A stretch of DNA of 64,000 nucleotides from Methylobacterium sp. UNC378MF. Its GTDB lineage: Bacteria > Pseudomonadota > Alphaproteobacteria > Rhizobiales > Beijerinckiaceae. The notes beneath the pieces are model-generated. The model searched no databases. It saw only the letters and a program-made list of their open reading frames with translations, and was not told the origin of the DNA. Location: NCBI RefSeq assembly GCF_900103195.1, contig NZ_FMWU01000024.1, positions 1 through 64,000 of the forward strand, given 5' to 3'. Positions within the stretch are counted from its first letter, which is position 1. Every line of letters starts with the position of its first letter. The position numbers were made by a program, and so were the translations under genes. This document shows positions 7,721-15,651 of the stretch, piece by piece.

Positions 7721-8001
7721 CGCCACCGCTCCTCCTTGCAGGCGAGAAGGTGGACCACGTGCATGCAGCGCGCTTGGGCCGTTTGCGATTTCGCACCCGC
7801 CATGCACGCCTCCATGCCAATCGACAGCAGTCCGAGATCCAGGTCTTTCTCCGATGCACAGGTGAAGATCGGCTCAAATCCCTCGAAGCGGCTTACCCGC
7901 CAGAAAATGACGACGATCAACACCAGGCAGAACGCTGCAACCAGGATCTTGTTGTCGTAGAACCAGTGCCGGCCTTCGGCTGTGGCAACTCGTCCGTTCA
8001 T
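7717..8001 (-). CDS. single-pass membrane hypothetical protein (94 aa)
   Basis: The N-terminus is short and cytosolic, followed by a helix at residues 19-35 (ILVAAFCLVLIVVIFWRV). A cysteine-containing exported domain follows with four cysteines (FTCASEKD, MEACMAG, ARCMHVV, LLACKEE), a pattern that would suit two periplasmic disulfides. Both ends overlap neighbouring genes by ATGA. The family is unknown. The cysteine spacing makes it a distinctive query for homology searching. Confidence 0.65.
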   Translation of the reverse strand: MNGRVATAEGRHWFYDNKILVAAFCLVLIVVIFWRVSRFEGFEPIFTCASEKDLDLGLLSIGMEACMAGAKSQTAQARCMHVVHLLACKEERWR

Positions 8002-8258
8002 CGCGTCACCGAATGTGCCAGCAGGATCGCGGTTCGGACCATGTGCCGCTTCCAGACCGGCTTGTCGGTGGTCAGCGCCTCGGCCGCGCGCGTGTTCGCG
8101 CGGAGCGTCACAACGAGGTTGAGGGTCCAGCCCTTCGCGAGTGGGTACGATTCGGAGGCGAGGTCGGCCGGAACCGCGTGGACCGTGGCGTCGATTTCCT
8201 GATCGCTGACCTCGGCGGCCTTGCGCAGCTCGGGGGCGGTCGCGGGTTCTTTGGCCAT
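7998..8258 (-). CDS. small hypothetical protein (86 aa)
   Basis: It starts MAKEPATAPELRKAAEVSDQ and is predicted soluble, mixed alpha/beta, with WTLNLVVTLRANTRAAEALT in the middle and a basic C-terminal helix (KRHMVRTAILLAHSVTR). The stop overlaps the ATG of the next gene. It begins 24 bases after the stop of the 8283-8453 gene, so it is the second member of the array. Function unknown. Confidence 0.6.
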   Translation of the reverse strand: MAKEPATAPELRKAAEVSDQEIDATVHAVPADLASESYPLAKGWTLNLVVTLRANTRAAEALTTDKPVWKRHMVRTAILLAHSVTR

Positions 8259-8282
8259 GGTGAAGAGCTACCGGAGGCGGCC

Positions 8283-8453
8283 TCAGCCGTCCATGAGGCC
8301 CATGCGCATTGCCTCATCGAGGAGCTCAGCGCCGGTCATCACCTCGCCATTCACCCGCCACAGCGCGGGATCTTCGGCAAACGGCTCGACCATGTAGCCG
8401 GCAGCGACCAAGGCCGCGACAGCTTCGGGAATAGGATTGCGGGCAGGACACAT
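8283..8453 (-). CDS. small hypothetical protein of the GYxVEP/WR family, member 2 (56 aa)
   Basis: It starts MCPARNPIPEAVAALVAAGY at ATG 8453 and ends MRMGLMDG. It aligns with the 5273-5491 product across AVAxLxxxGYxVEP, WR[VI][ND]G and M[RA]xGLxDG. It is the first gene of the minus-strand array that runs to 7005. Such short proteins are easily missed, but finding a paralogue in the same window makes chance unlikely. Confidence 0.6.
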   Translation of the reverse strand: MCPARNPIPEAVAALVAAGYMVEPFAEDPALWRVNGEVMTGAELLDEAMRMGLMDG

Positions 8454-8786
8454 GGGACGAGGCTAACGTGGCGGGGGGAGGGGGTCCATTGCGCGCTTGG
8501 AGACAGGCGCCGCGAGGTGACGCGCTCACGTGAAATCGGTAGGATCACCCCGACTGTTAGTCGCCTTGTCGCAGGTTCGAGTTCGGCTCGGGGAGCCACA
8601 AGACCGGCTCCATCACAATCAAGACTTTCAGTGCCCTCGCCGATACGAGGCCGCCGCTACGCGGCGCCACGGTGAAGGCTCGACTTCTCCGCGTCCACGG
8701 CAATCCGCTTTTCCTGATCGGCGCTCAGGCTCAGGATACGCGACCCGAACGACCTTGCCGTCGTCAGCAAGCCACGGAGCCGTCGC
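8454..8786. other. 333-base stretch holding a tRNA-like remnant
   Basis: No protein gene is supported here. The stretch contains the degenerate tRNA-Asn-like sequence at about 8516-8598. The rest, 8600-8786, has no recognised content. Confidence 0.5.
8516..8598 (+). pseudogene. degenerate tRNA-Asn-like sequence
   Basis: The stretch has an anticodon-arm-like CGACTGTTAGTCG with GTT in the anticodon position. A T-arm follows with the universal GGTTCGAGT, then a 3' end CGGGGAGCCA. The D-arm is recognisable (GCTC, then ATCGGTAGGATC) but mispaired, and no 5' strand matches the acceptor GGGGAG. It therefore looks like the 3' two-thirds of a tRNA-Asn gene. Fragments like this are typical leftovers of integration into tRNA genes, and the small-gene array starts about 60 bases away. 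Confidence 0.45.
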
Positions 8787-8981
8787 TCAGCGACGGCGGG
8801 CGCGGAGCGCGTACAGAACCGCGAAGGCGATGATCACGCCGACGAGCAGCAGGGATGGCATGCCGAGGAGTCCGTTGGACTGTGCCGGCTCGGTTCCAGG
8901 TGTTGGATTGATCGCCTGCGCGTGAACGCGGGTGGCTGCCAAGCCGAGAAGCGACACGGCCAGGGAAACCGGTCTCCACAT
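8787..8981 (-). CDS. small secreted or membrane protein (64 aa)
   Basis: The ATG at 8981 starts MWRPVSLAVSLLGLAATRVHA, a Sec signal with a likely AxA cleavage. A short Pro-rich linker and one C-terminal hydrophobic helix (LLLVGVIIAFAVLYAL) follow, ending in the basic anchor RARRR. This signal-linker-helix layout fits a small type I membrane protein. No domain family is recognised, and it stands alone between gaps. Confidence 0.6.
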   Translation of the reverse strand: MWRPVSLAVSLLGLAATRVHAQAINPTPGTEPAQSNGLLGMPSLLLVGVIIAFAVLYALRARRR

Positions 8982-9143
8982 GATGCGTCTCCGGCGTTGA
9001 ACAGGAGGCCGGCAGACGCCCGGCCTCCTCAGATCCGGATACCGAGCGCGGCGCGCCAACAAGGGTCTGCGACCGCCATGCCCGGCGCGGTTGCGGAAGA
9101 CGCGGCCCAAGCGCCGCGCCTCCGGGACAACCCGGCGAAACTT

Positions 9144-9461
9144 CTATGAGTGCTGCTGACGCTTCAGGCTGCTCTGCGCCCCGGACTCGTCCGTCTTCGG
9201 GTTTGCCATGCCGCTGGTATTGCCGTCCTCGTCAGGCCCCACATCGGCGAGCACCTGCCGGTTGCCGGCATGGTCCTGATACTGCTCCGTCTGAACGTTC
9301 TTGCTGTCCAAGCCGCGCTCGTCACTGTGTCGCGACTTGTCCCGGTTGCTGAGCACCATGTTCTCCGGCAAAACGCCGTCGGGCAGCTCCGACATGGCCC
9401 CTGTTCCGGAGCCCTTGCCCTGGGCGCCCGGGCCGATCTTGTGCCGACTTGCATTCGCCAT
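9144..9461 (-). CDS. hydrophilic small protein, stress-type composition (105 aa)
   Basis: The start MANASRHKIGPGAQGKGSGT is set by a GGAGG site six bases upstream of ATG 9461. The chain is highly polar and predicted disordered: Gly, Ser, Asp, Asn and Gln rich with almost no hydrophobic core. It includes the segments VLSNRDKSRHSDERGLDSK and QYQDHAGNRQVLADVG. Its composition resembles bacterial hydrophilin or general-stress proteins. It precedes a similar Gln/Lys/Gly-rich protein on the same strand. No family is named with confidence. Confidence 0.6.
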   Translation of the reverse strand: MANASRHKIGPGAQGKGSGTGAMSELPDGVLPENMVLSNRDKSRHSDERGLDSKNVQTEQYQDHAGNRQVLADVGPDEDGNTSGMANPKTDESGAQSSLKRQQHS

Positions 9462-9532
9462 GATCATCCTCCGGTGCGGTTCAACGAAATCGTTGGGCGC
9501 AACCAGAGGCTGCACCCACGCGCAGCGCGCGC

Positions 9533-9715
9533 TCAGCGGTCCTGCTGGTAGCCCTGGTTGGTGGTGTTCACCTTGGAATTTCCGGATTGGCCGACCTTGT
9601 CCGGATCCTTTGTCTGAGATCCGGGCCGGCCCTGGGTGAGCGGCGCCTCTGTGGCGCTACCGGGTCCCTTGTCGGAGCGGTTGGCCGGAGGAACAGGCGG
9701 TGGCTTGGTCGTCAT
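9533..9715 (-). CDS. hydrophilic small protein (60 aa)
   Basis: It starts MTTKPPPVPPANRSDKGPGS at ATG 9715 after a GAGGAG site. The product is Pro-, Gly-, Lys- and Gln-rich and predicted fully disordered (GRPGSQTKDPDKVGQSGN). It lies 71 bases upstream of the 9144-9461 gene on the same strand and shares its character, so the two may respond to the same stress signal. A GGAAC-N17-GTT element lies 30 to 54 bases upstream. Confidence 0.6.
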   Translation of the reverse strand: MTTKPPPVPPANRSDKGPGSATEAPLTQGRPGSQTKDPDKVGQSGNSKVNTTNQGYQQDR

Positions 9716-10124
9716 GTGTACTCCTCGGTGCCCAATGTGGGGCCAACCCGACAAGATCCGCATCGTTCCGCACCAGGCTTATTTGGCCACGCTTGACAGC
9801 GAAGCCTGGCGCGCAGTGCCGATAGAGCACAAATATACGTTCTACTTCCCGAGTAGACGCCGCGATCGATCGGCACCGGCGGCGTCTATACTGCGCTGAC
9901 ACGCGAAACAATGATCGCCGGGTCGGGTTGTCGAACCAGGGGCCAGGGCTCCCGAGGATCCCTCAGAACGTGAATCCGGTCCGCGCCGTCGGAAGACGTC
10001 GACGGGTGTGAGACCCGGCCGGATCGATTCAGCCGTCGAAGCGGCGGTCCGCCTTCCTGTTCGACGCAGCGCGTCGAGACCCGTGCACCGCGGGCGCCTC
10101 GCCACCTTTGCAAGGAGCGTCATC
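9716..10124. other. 409-base divergent intergenic region
   Basis: It separates the hydrophilic-protein gene (minus) from the SDR gene (plus) and must carry promoters for both. A candidate stress promoter for the minus side lies at 9745-9769. No RNA gene or protein gene is supported. Confidence 0.5.
9745..9769 (-). promoter_or_regulatory. candidate EcfG-type (general stress) promoter
   Basis: On the minus strand, GGAAC at 9769-9765 is followed after 17 bases by GTT at 9747-9745. This matches the known alphaproteobacterial EcfG consensus of GGAAC plus GTT with 16-18 bases between. It sits 30 bases before the ATG of the 9533-9715 gene. The motif is short and could occur by chance. Confidence 0.35.
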
Positions 10125-10985
10125 ATGACCGACTTTCCGAAGCCGCCCTTCGACAGGCAGCGACAGCTCACCCCGCCGGCCCGCGACGCAGACATGGACC
10201 CACGCCCGGATTACGGCGAGGCGCATTACCGCGGCTCGGGCCGGCTCGCCGGCCGCAAGACGATCATCACCGGTGCGGATAGCGGGATCGGCCGCGCGGT
10301 GGCACTGGCCTTCGCCCGAGAGGGCGCGGACGTGCTGATCAGCTACTACGACGAGCACGACGATGCCCGCGAGACCTGCCGCTTGGTGGAATCGGCAGGC
10401 CGCACCGCCATCGCTATGGCAGGGGACATCAAGGACCCGAAACATTGCCGTGCCATCGTCGACAAGGCGGTGGCGGCGTTCGGACAGGTCGACGTGCTCG
10501 TCAACAACGCCGCGCACCAGAAAACCTTCGCCAATCCGGAGGAGATCTCCGATGAGGAGTGGGAAGTCACCTTCGCGACCAACATCCACGCGATGTTCTA
10601 TCTGGTGAAAGCCGCTCTGCCGCACATGAAGGCCGGAAGCGCGATCATCAACACCACCTCGGTAAACGCCGATACGCCCAGCCCGCAATTGCTGGCCTAC
10701 GCCACCACCAAGGGCGCGATCCAGAACTTCACCGGCGGCCTGGCGCAGCTGCTGGCGGAGCGCGACATCCGGGTGAATTGCGTGGCCCCCGGGCCGATCT
10801 GGACGCCGCTCATCCCCTCCACCATGCCGGAGGAGAAGGTGCGTACCTTCGGCTCGCAGGTGCCGATGAAACGCCCCGGCCAGCCCTGCGAACTCGCTCC
10901 GGTCTACGTGATGCTGGCCAGCCCGGAATCGAGCTACGTCTCCGGCGCCACCGTCGCGGTGACCGGCGGCAAGCCGATTATCTGA
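10125..10985 (+). CDS. SDR-family oxidoreductase (GSP39/YghA-like)
   Basis: A 286-residue classical short-chain dehydrogenase. The Rossmann motif TGADSGIG is at residues 49-56, NNAA at 127-130, the catalytic Ser near 179 (NTTSVN) and YxxxK at Tyr192 and Lys196 (YATTKG). The 40-residue N-terminal extension with PPFDRQRQL and MDPRPDYGE is the hallmark of the E. coli YghA and Bacillus GSP39 branch. That branch is glucose/ribitol-dehydrogenase-like and often linked to stress. The ATG at 10125 follows an AAGGAG site. The small 11020 gene begins 34 bases after its stop. The substrate is not known. Confidence 0.9.
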   Translation: MTDFPKPPFDRQRQLTPPARDADMDPRPDYGEAHYRGSGRLAGRKTIITGADSGIGRAVALAFAREGADVLISYYDEHDDARETCRLVESAGRTAIAMAGDIKDPKHCRAIVDKAVAAFGQVDVLVNNAAHQKTFANPEEISDEEWEVTFATNIHAMFYLVKAALPHMKAGSAIINTTSVNADTPSPQLLAYATTKGAIQNFTGGLAQLLAERDIRVNCVAPGPIWTPLIPSTMPEEKVRTFGSQVPMKRPGQPCELAPVYVMLASPESSYVSGATVAVTGGKPII

Positions 10986-11019
10986 CCCGAGCCCGCTCCT
11001 TTTTCCCAGGAAAGCATCG

Positions 11020-11334
11020 ATGACCCAGAATCCGGCTGATCCGAAACCATCCGCCCGCCCGAACCTTCGCAGCTTCAGCGCCAATGCCGACCGAAATGGT
11101 CAGGATCTCGGGCAGGATGAAGCCCGGGATCTCGGCCGCCCGGCGGAGCTCGAGCGTGAGCGCCAATCCGATCCGAGCTGGGAGGCCGAGGTCGCCCGCA
11201 TCGCGTCGGGGCAGCAGCGTCTCGACGCGGTGGGCGGCGGCAGCATGGCCTCGGTCGAAGCGACGGAGGCCGAGACACCGCCCGAGAACCTCCGCCATCT
11301 CGGCGACGCGAGCACCGGCCCGCGATCATCCTGA
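11020..11334 (+). CDS. hydrophilic hypothetical protein (104 aa)
   Basis: It starts MTQNPADPKPSARPNLRSFS just downstream of the SDR gene, with an AGGAA site nine bases before the ATG. It is polar and charged, with LGRPAELERERQSDPSWEAE forming a likely helix, and the rest is disordered. The composition is like the other stress-type small proteins of this region. Co-transcription with the SDR is likely. No family is recognised. Confidence 0.55.
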   Translation: MTQNPADPKPSARPNLRSFSANADRNGQDLGQDEARDLGRPAELERERQSDPSWEAEVARIASGQQRLDAVGGGSMASVEATEAETPPENLRHLGDASTGPRSS

Positions 11335-11842
11335 CCTCGCGAGGAGGACGCGCGAGACATGATCCCGACCCGTGTCGGTGCCGTCAGCGACCATGTGTTT
11401 CCGGCCCTGATCGCCGCGCTGTCGCGGCGGCCGGGGCGAAGCCCCACGACCCCGCCGGATCCTGCAGGCCGGGCCGGTCTGGCACACGGCCTAGACGGTC
11501 CTGACGCGCTATGAGGGCGGCCTCGTGCCCCCGCTCTCGATGCGGCGCCATCTCGCCTGCGACGCAGTGGGTGCCCTCGGCTTCGTCGGTGCCGCGGCCC
11601 CGCTGCGTAGCGAGCCGGCGTGGGACCGGGTCTTGCTGGCCGTCCTGGGCCCGAGAGCACTTGTTCTGATCGCTGCACGCGGCCGGCAAGTCTCCCGAGG
11701 AATACAGAGGGGCCGGCGCGGTCGATGCGTCGGTCCTGGGCGGGAACGAGAGCGATGAGGCCGGGACATGGAGCGCGCCCGCCGCGTCACTGCCGCGCCT
11801 GAAGGGTCGATGCTGGCTCCGGCCGGTGCGGACGCGTGATCG
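11335..11842. other. 508-base stretch, no firmly supported gene
   Basis: A 51-codon frame from the ATG at 11359 (MIPTRVGAVSDHVFPALIAA) could be a tiny gene but lacks a good ribosome site or a relative. Longer frames on both strands are arginine-rich artefacts of GC-rich sequence. Confidence 0.4.
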
Positions 11843-12064
11843 GTGATGATGTCCGGTCTCGGCCTGCCGCTCGTGATCCCTTCAGTGTTCACCTTCGGCT
11901 GGATCCTCATCCAGACGGCCGATAGGTGGGGCGAGGCCGTGACCGAGGGGCTGTGTGCCCTGTTCCTGCTGAGCGTGCTGCTGACCGTGATCGCGCCGCT
12001 GGCCTTCTTCGGCAGCCGGCATGCCACCGGCCCCGTCCTCATCCGGTCCATGTCGGGCGGCTAG
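11843..12064 (+). CDS. small two-helix membrane protein (73 aa)
   Basis: Two hydrophobic segments lie at residues 5-23 (GLGLPLVIPSVFTFGWILI) and 35-56 (EGLCALFLLSVLLTVIAPLA), joined by a polar loop (QTADRWGEAVT). This predicts a hairpin inner-membrane protein. The start could be any of the first three in-frame Met codons. No signature motif or operon partner is evident. Confidence 0.55.
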   Translation: MMMSGLGLPLVIPSVFTFGWILIQTADRWGEAVTEGLCALFLLSVLLTVIAPLAFFGSRHATGPVLIRSMSGG

Positions 12065-12194
12065 GCTGGACCGGCAGATTCTGCCGCTCGGCGGATCCTG
12101 CCGGAAGGAAGCCCCGGAGCATTGTTGAAATCATTGGGAAAATCCTGGAACGGTCCGTGCCTGCCCTCACCGAAAGCGGTCGCGGAGGCGTACC

Positions 12195-12812
12195 ATGTCG
12201 GTGAATGCGGTTACGGGCAGTTCTCTCCAGCGGGATCTTGTCAGCGCCCTGAGGCAGGCGCGCGCGGCGAATGCCACGCGTCTCGACATCGGCACCACAG
12301 CGGCGGCGAGCCAGGCGACCGGCACAGCGGCCGAGGCGGGGAGTCCTGCCCAGGCCACCGGCACAGCCTCGACACCGGCTATGTCGAACGATCTGCTGGC
12401 GTCGCTCCTGCAGCTGCAATCCGACTTCAGCCAGATGGGTCTTCAGAACGGCGTCACGGCGCCGGCGGAAGCCACGGCCAATGCTGACGACACGTCCACG
12501 ACCGGCACGGCGCCGGACCAGGCCGCGGCCGGCGCGGCTCCCGTCCACCCTCATCGCGGCCACCATGGCCATCGGCCGGTTTCGGATGAGACGCAGAACG
12601 GAGAGCCCGAGCAGACCGGCAGCGCGACGGATGCGTCCACGTCCGCGAGCACGTCCGCGAGCGCGACGCCGACCGGCGAAGCCGCGGCGGCGACGGGCAG
12701 CGGGAGCGACCTGCAATCCTTCCTGCAACAGGTGACGAAGGCGATCACCGCCTATGCGACCGGCGGGCCTCTCGGCATCGCGGCCGCGCTCACCAGCAGC
12801 ACCAAGGCCTGA
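12195..12812 (+). CDS. Ala/Thr/Ser-rich hypothetical protein (205 aa)
   Basis: The ATG at 12195 follows a GGAGG site six bases away. The N-terminal 30 residues (SSLQRDLVSALRQARAA) form a helix. The middle is low complexity with an HPHRGHHGHRP cluster at about residues 116-126 and Ser/Thr/Ala runs such as STSASTSASA. The C-terminal 35 residues (SDLQSFLQQVTKAITAYATG) look structured. It has no signal peptide. Similar Ala/Thr-rich proteins of Methylobacterium are annotated only as hypothetical. The histidine cluster could bind metal, but this is a guess. Confidence 0.65.
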   Translation: MSVNAVTGSSLQRDLVSALRQARAANATRLDIGTTAAASQATGTAAEAGSPAQATGTASTPAMSNDLLASLLQLQSDFSQMGLQNGVTAPAEATANADDTSTTGTAPDQAAAGAAPVHPHRGHHGHRPVSDETQNGEPEQTGSATDASTSASTSASATPTGEAAAATGSGSDLQSFLQQVTKAITAYATGGPLGIAAALTSSTKA

Positions 12813-12884
12813 TGACCCCGGGCGTGCGTGGCGTCTGGAGCCGCGCGGTGACCTCTGGCATGATCCGACGAACCGGAGATCGCC

Positions 12885-13463
12885 ATGCCCCTGACCGTCC
12901 CCGTGATCGTCGGCAGCGTTCGGACCGACCGCATCGGCATCCGCGCCGCCCGCTTCCTGATCGCGCAGCTTGAGGCGCGCGGCCACGTCGCTCCGCTGGT
13001 CGATCCGGCCGAGCTGAGGCTCCCGCTCCTGGACCGGATGTACAAGGAATACCCGGCCGGGACCGCGCCGGAGCCCCTGCAGCGGCTCGCCGAACTCTTC
13101 CGCCGTGCCGACGCCTTTCTTGTGGTCACGGCCGAGTACAACCACGGCGTCCCGCCAGCGCTGTCCAACACCCTCGATCACTTCCTCGAGGAGTACTTCT
13201 GGCGGCCCTCGGCCATCTGCTGCTATTCGGCCGGCCAGTTCGGCGGCGTCCGGGCAGCGATGCCGCTGCGGGCGATGCTCGCCGAAATGGGCATGTCCAG
13301 CATCCCGTCGCTCCTGCCGATCCCGCGGCTCCATAAGGTCATCGATGCGCAGGGCGTCCCCACCGAGCCGTGGCTCGCGACGGCGGCCGCCCGCTTCCTC
13401 GACGAGCTGGAATGGCACGCCGAGGCGCTGCGGGATCGGCGCCAGCGCGGCACGCCGTACTGA
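12885..13463 (+). CDS. NAD(P)H-dependent FMN reductase
   Basis: The 192-residue length fits the NADPH-dependent FMN reductase (flavodoxin-like fold) family, which reduces FMN, quinones or azo and nitro compounds in the cytosol. The N-terminal phosphate-binding loop reads VIVGSVRTDRIG at residues 7-18. The flavin-contacting segment is TAEYNHGVPPALSNTLDH in the middle. The C-terminus ends in a long helix (RFLDELEWHAEALRDRR). The start is ATG 12885. It stands alone, so the physiological acceptor cannot be inferred from its context. Confidence 0.88.
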   Translation: MPLTVPVIVGSVRTDRIGIRAARFLIAQLEARGHVAPLVDPAELRLPLLDRMYKEYPAGTAPEPLQRLAELFRRADAFLVVTAEYNHGVPPALSNTLDHFLEEYFWRPSAICCYSAGQFGGVRAAMPLRAMLAEMGMSSIPSLLPIPRLHKVIDAQGVPTEPWLATAAARFLDELEWHAEALRDRRQRGTPY

Positions 13464-13775
13464 GAAGGGGGCGCCGGCGGCCGGAACCCGCGGCACGCCG
13501 CGTCACCCGCGAATCAGCACTATTCGCGCAGCGACACGTGCCTTCAAACGCGCGAATCTCTGCGATGACGCCATCGAAGAGGCGCATTTAATACTCCAAT
13601 TGCACAAATACTCAGCATATGATTGCAGAACAACTTTGCACCGGCGATCCACCGAAACGGTGAACCCGCGGAGCGGCAAGGTCGCGAGACAGTATTACGC
13701 TGTTGCAAAAAGGTGGCTGCACACGGCGTCGAAGTATGAGAGCTTGGCCGTGTTCCCGAACCCGGACCGATTCCG
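13464..13775. other. 312-base AT-richer intergenic stretch
   Basis: It contains noticeably more A and T than its flanks, especially 13560-13700, which suits promoter function for the 13776 gene. No coding or RNA feature is supported, and no clear terminator follows the FMN reductase gene. Confidence 0.45.
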
Positions 13776-14108
13776 ATGAAGATCGACGAGAGGGCGCTCC
13801 TGCAGGAGCGCGTGCGGACGCTTGTCCTGCGCCATGCCCTGGAAGCCGTGCTAGACCGCCTTGCCTCGGTCGCGCGCGATGCGGGGAAGGATGCCGAAGC
13901 GGAATTCCTGAACCTGGAGCAGTCGCTCGTCACAGCGGCCCGCAGCCTCGCGGATCGGGCCAGTGCGCAGAAACTGGCAGTTCTGGTCGCCGTCGAGGAC
14001 GCGAGCACCACCATCCGGGCCGCCTTCGACAACGCGCATGAGCGCCTCGATGTGCTGCGGCCGACCCACCTCACCCTGGTCGAACCGACCGCGGCCGTCG
14101 CCGCCTAG
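13776..14108 (+). CDS. helical hypothetical protein (110 aa)
   Basis: It starts MKIDERALLQERVRTLVLRH at ATG 13776 and is predicted entirely helical, with regular heptads (ALEAVLDRLASVARDAGKDAE, NLEQSLVTAARSL) suggesting a coiled-coil bundle. The end (LRPTHLTLVEPTAAVAA) is unstructured. No catalytic motif or membrane segment was found. The long promoter region ahead of it suggests its own transcription unit. The family is not recognised. Confidence 0.6.
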   Translation: MKIDERALLQERVRTLVLRHALEAVLDRLASVARDAGKDAEAEFLNLEQSLVTAARSLADRASAQKLAVLVAVEDASTTIRAAFDNAHERLDVLRPTHLTLVEPTAAVAA

Positions 14109-14309
14109 GCGCGGCGCGGCTTTGAGCGTGGCCGCCGGTTCAGGGAACCGGTACCAGCAGGTCGCCCCCTCGATGCATCCGGCAGCGATGCGGCCGGGTT
14201 CCGAAGCGCGGATCGCCGTAATCGGCACTCTTCGCCGGCAACTGTGCCCTTCGGTATGGCCCAATAGCCGGAGCGTCGGTACGGGCAGGTTCGGCCGATG
14301 CCCGGCGGG

Positions 14310-14525
14310 TCACTGCTTGGCGCGGTTGATGATCGCCCAGAGAACGCGCGCGACCGGCTCGGTGACGGTGCGGCGATACTTGCGGTGAACCAATTGGCCG
14401 TTGTGGAAGACGTCCTGCTCCACATAAAGCCGCTCGCCGTCCCAGCGGACGATGTTGTCGGACTCGATGGTCTCCTCGACGCCGAGATCGCCTCGGAGAA
14501 TCGAGTTGCCTGTCTGGGTCAGCAT
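14310..14525 (-). CDS. small hypothetical protein (71 aa)
   Basis: The frame is open from 14630, but the ATG at 14525 (MLTQTGNSILRGDLGVEETI) gives the conserved-looking part. This is strand-rich with IVRWDGERLYVEQDVFHNGQ and a C-terminal basic helix (RTVTEPVARVLWAIINRAKQ). An upstream start at 14630 would add an Arg-rich stretch of doubtful value. No family is known to me. Confidence 0.5.
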   Translation of the reverse strand: MLTQTGNSILRGDLGVEETIESDNIVRWDGERLYVEQDVFHNGQLVHRKYRRTVTEPVARVLWAIINRAKQ

Positions 14526-14840
14526 ACGCGCGTCCTCGTTCACGCAGTCGGTTCCATCCGGGAAGCGCCATCGCGGCCCGTGCAGCGCGACCCCAGGCAA
14601 CCCCCGACGCCGTGCAGCATAGGAGCGCATCGGTGCACTTGCCAGCGGCGCGGTGGACGCATTCGACCTGCCGTCACGTCACGCCGGACTGTTGCCGCGC
14701 TCGAAGGTGCTGGGACCACGCTTAACGTTACCCATGTGCGCTTTGGCACGTCCAGCTCGACCGTGAGGTGCGATGCTTCACATGCGCATCCGGTCTGCAT
14801 GCACGACGCAGGCTGAAACGGACGCGCGACGGAGGCGTCC

Positions 14841-14993
14841 ATGCTCGCTCGCCCGTTCCGCCTGTTCGCTCCTGCGCTGGCAGCCCTCGGCCTCGTGGCC
14901 CTGCGCCTCGCAAGCCCATTCGTTGGGCCGGTATCGCCGCAGCAGCCCAGCGCCTCCGAGGATGCCGGCGTGGTCTTCCGGCACTATCTCTGA
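14841..14993 (+). CDS. very small exported or membrane peptide (50 aa)
   Basis: A GGAGG site five bases before the ATG at 14841 supports translation of a 50-residue peptide. It begins MLARPFRLFAPALAALGLVA, a signal or single membrane helix, and ends in a polar tail with SEDAGVVFRHYL. Its stop lies four bases before the end of the convergent 14997 gene. Confidence 0.5.
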   Translation: MLARPFRLFAPALAALGLVALRLASPFVGPVSPQQPSASEDAGVVFRHYL

Positions 14994-14996
14994 CGT

Positions 14997-15476
14997 TCAA
15001 CCGCGTCGGCTGAGAACGGAAGCCGGACTCGGCAGCGGACAGGAGGCTCCGGCCGCGGGCCCGAGGACGATGTCCCCCTGGCGCGGATTGTTCACCGTGA
15101 ACGGGGCCGTCTCCTGAAGGCCGATGAAGCCGCGCCCGAGCTGCGGCACGAACAGGTCGCCGCCGAACCGGACGAAGCAGCGGTCGAGCACCGCCTCGTA
15201 GTCGAAGGTCCGCTGGGTGACCGGGGCCCCGCCCGCCTGCGGCACGCCGCAATAGCCCGCGATATCGATCTGTCCTGGCCGCGACAGCCGCACCGGCAGG
15301 GACCGGCCCGGCAGCAGCGTCGTGGGGGGTCCGCCGTCCTGGCGGGCGACCAGAACGAGGTTCGACCGGTTATAGACGCGGCGCAGGCAATCCGCCGACG
15401 CGCTCGAGACGACCGAGGCCGCCCCGGCTATGCCGAGCACGAGGGTGGCCCATGCGCATGCTACCCGCTTCGTCAC
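14997..15476 (-). CDS. secreted hypothetical protein (159 aa)
   Basis: A GTG at 15476 preceded by GGAGGA gives a Sec signal (TKRVACAWATLVLGIAGAAS) cleaved near SSASA, after which the mature domain starts with Cys. Mature cysteines (DCLRRVYN, GYCGVPQ, DRCFVRF, GASCPLP) could form two disulfides. The body is beta-rich (LVLVARQDGGPPTTLLPGRS). It resembles unnamed periplasmic proteins of Methylobacterium, with no known domain. A GAAC-N16-CGTT element further upstream (15571-15595, minus strand) weakly resembles an EcfG promoter. Confidence 0.65.
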   Translation of the reverse strand: MTKRVACAWATLVLGIAGAASVVSSASADCLRRVYNRSNLVLVARQDGGPPTTLLPGRSLPVRLSRPGQIDIAGYCGVPQAGGAPVTQRTFDYEAVLDRCFVRFGGDLFVPQLGRGFIGLQETAPFTVNNPRQGDIVLGPAAGASCPLPSPASVLSRRG

Positions 15477-15651
15477 CGCAATTCCTCCGCCGGTCGGGCG
15501 CTCGATCGGTCGAAGCCGTCGATGATGCCGTCCATGACTTGAACAGCGGCCAGCTTGGCCGCGCAAGACGAACGCGGCAAGACCAAGGGCGTTCACGCGC
15601 GTCGCTTAAATTCCCGTTTGGCCGATGGTCGCGCGGAACGCGCCTTCCCGC

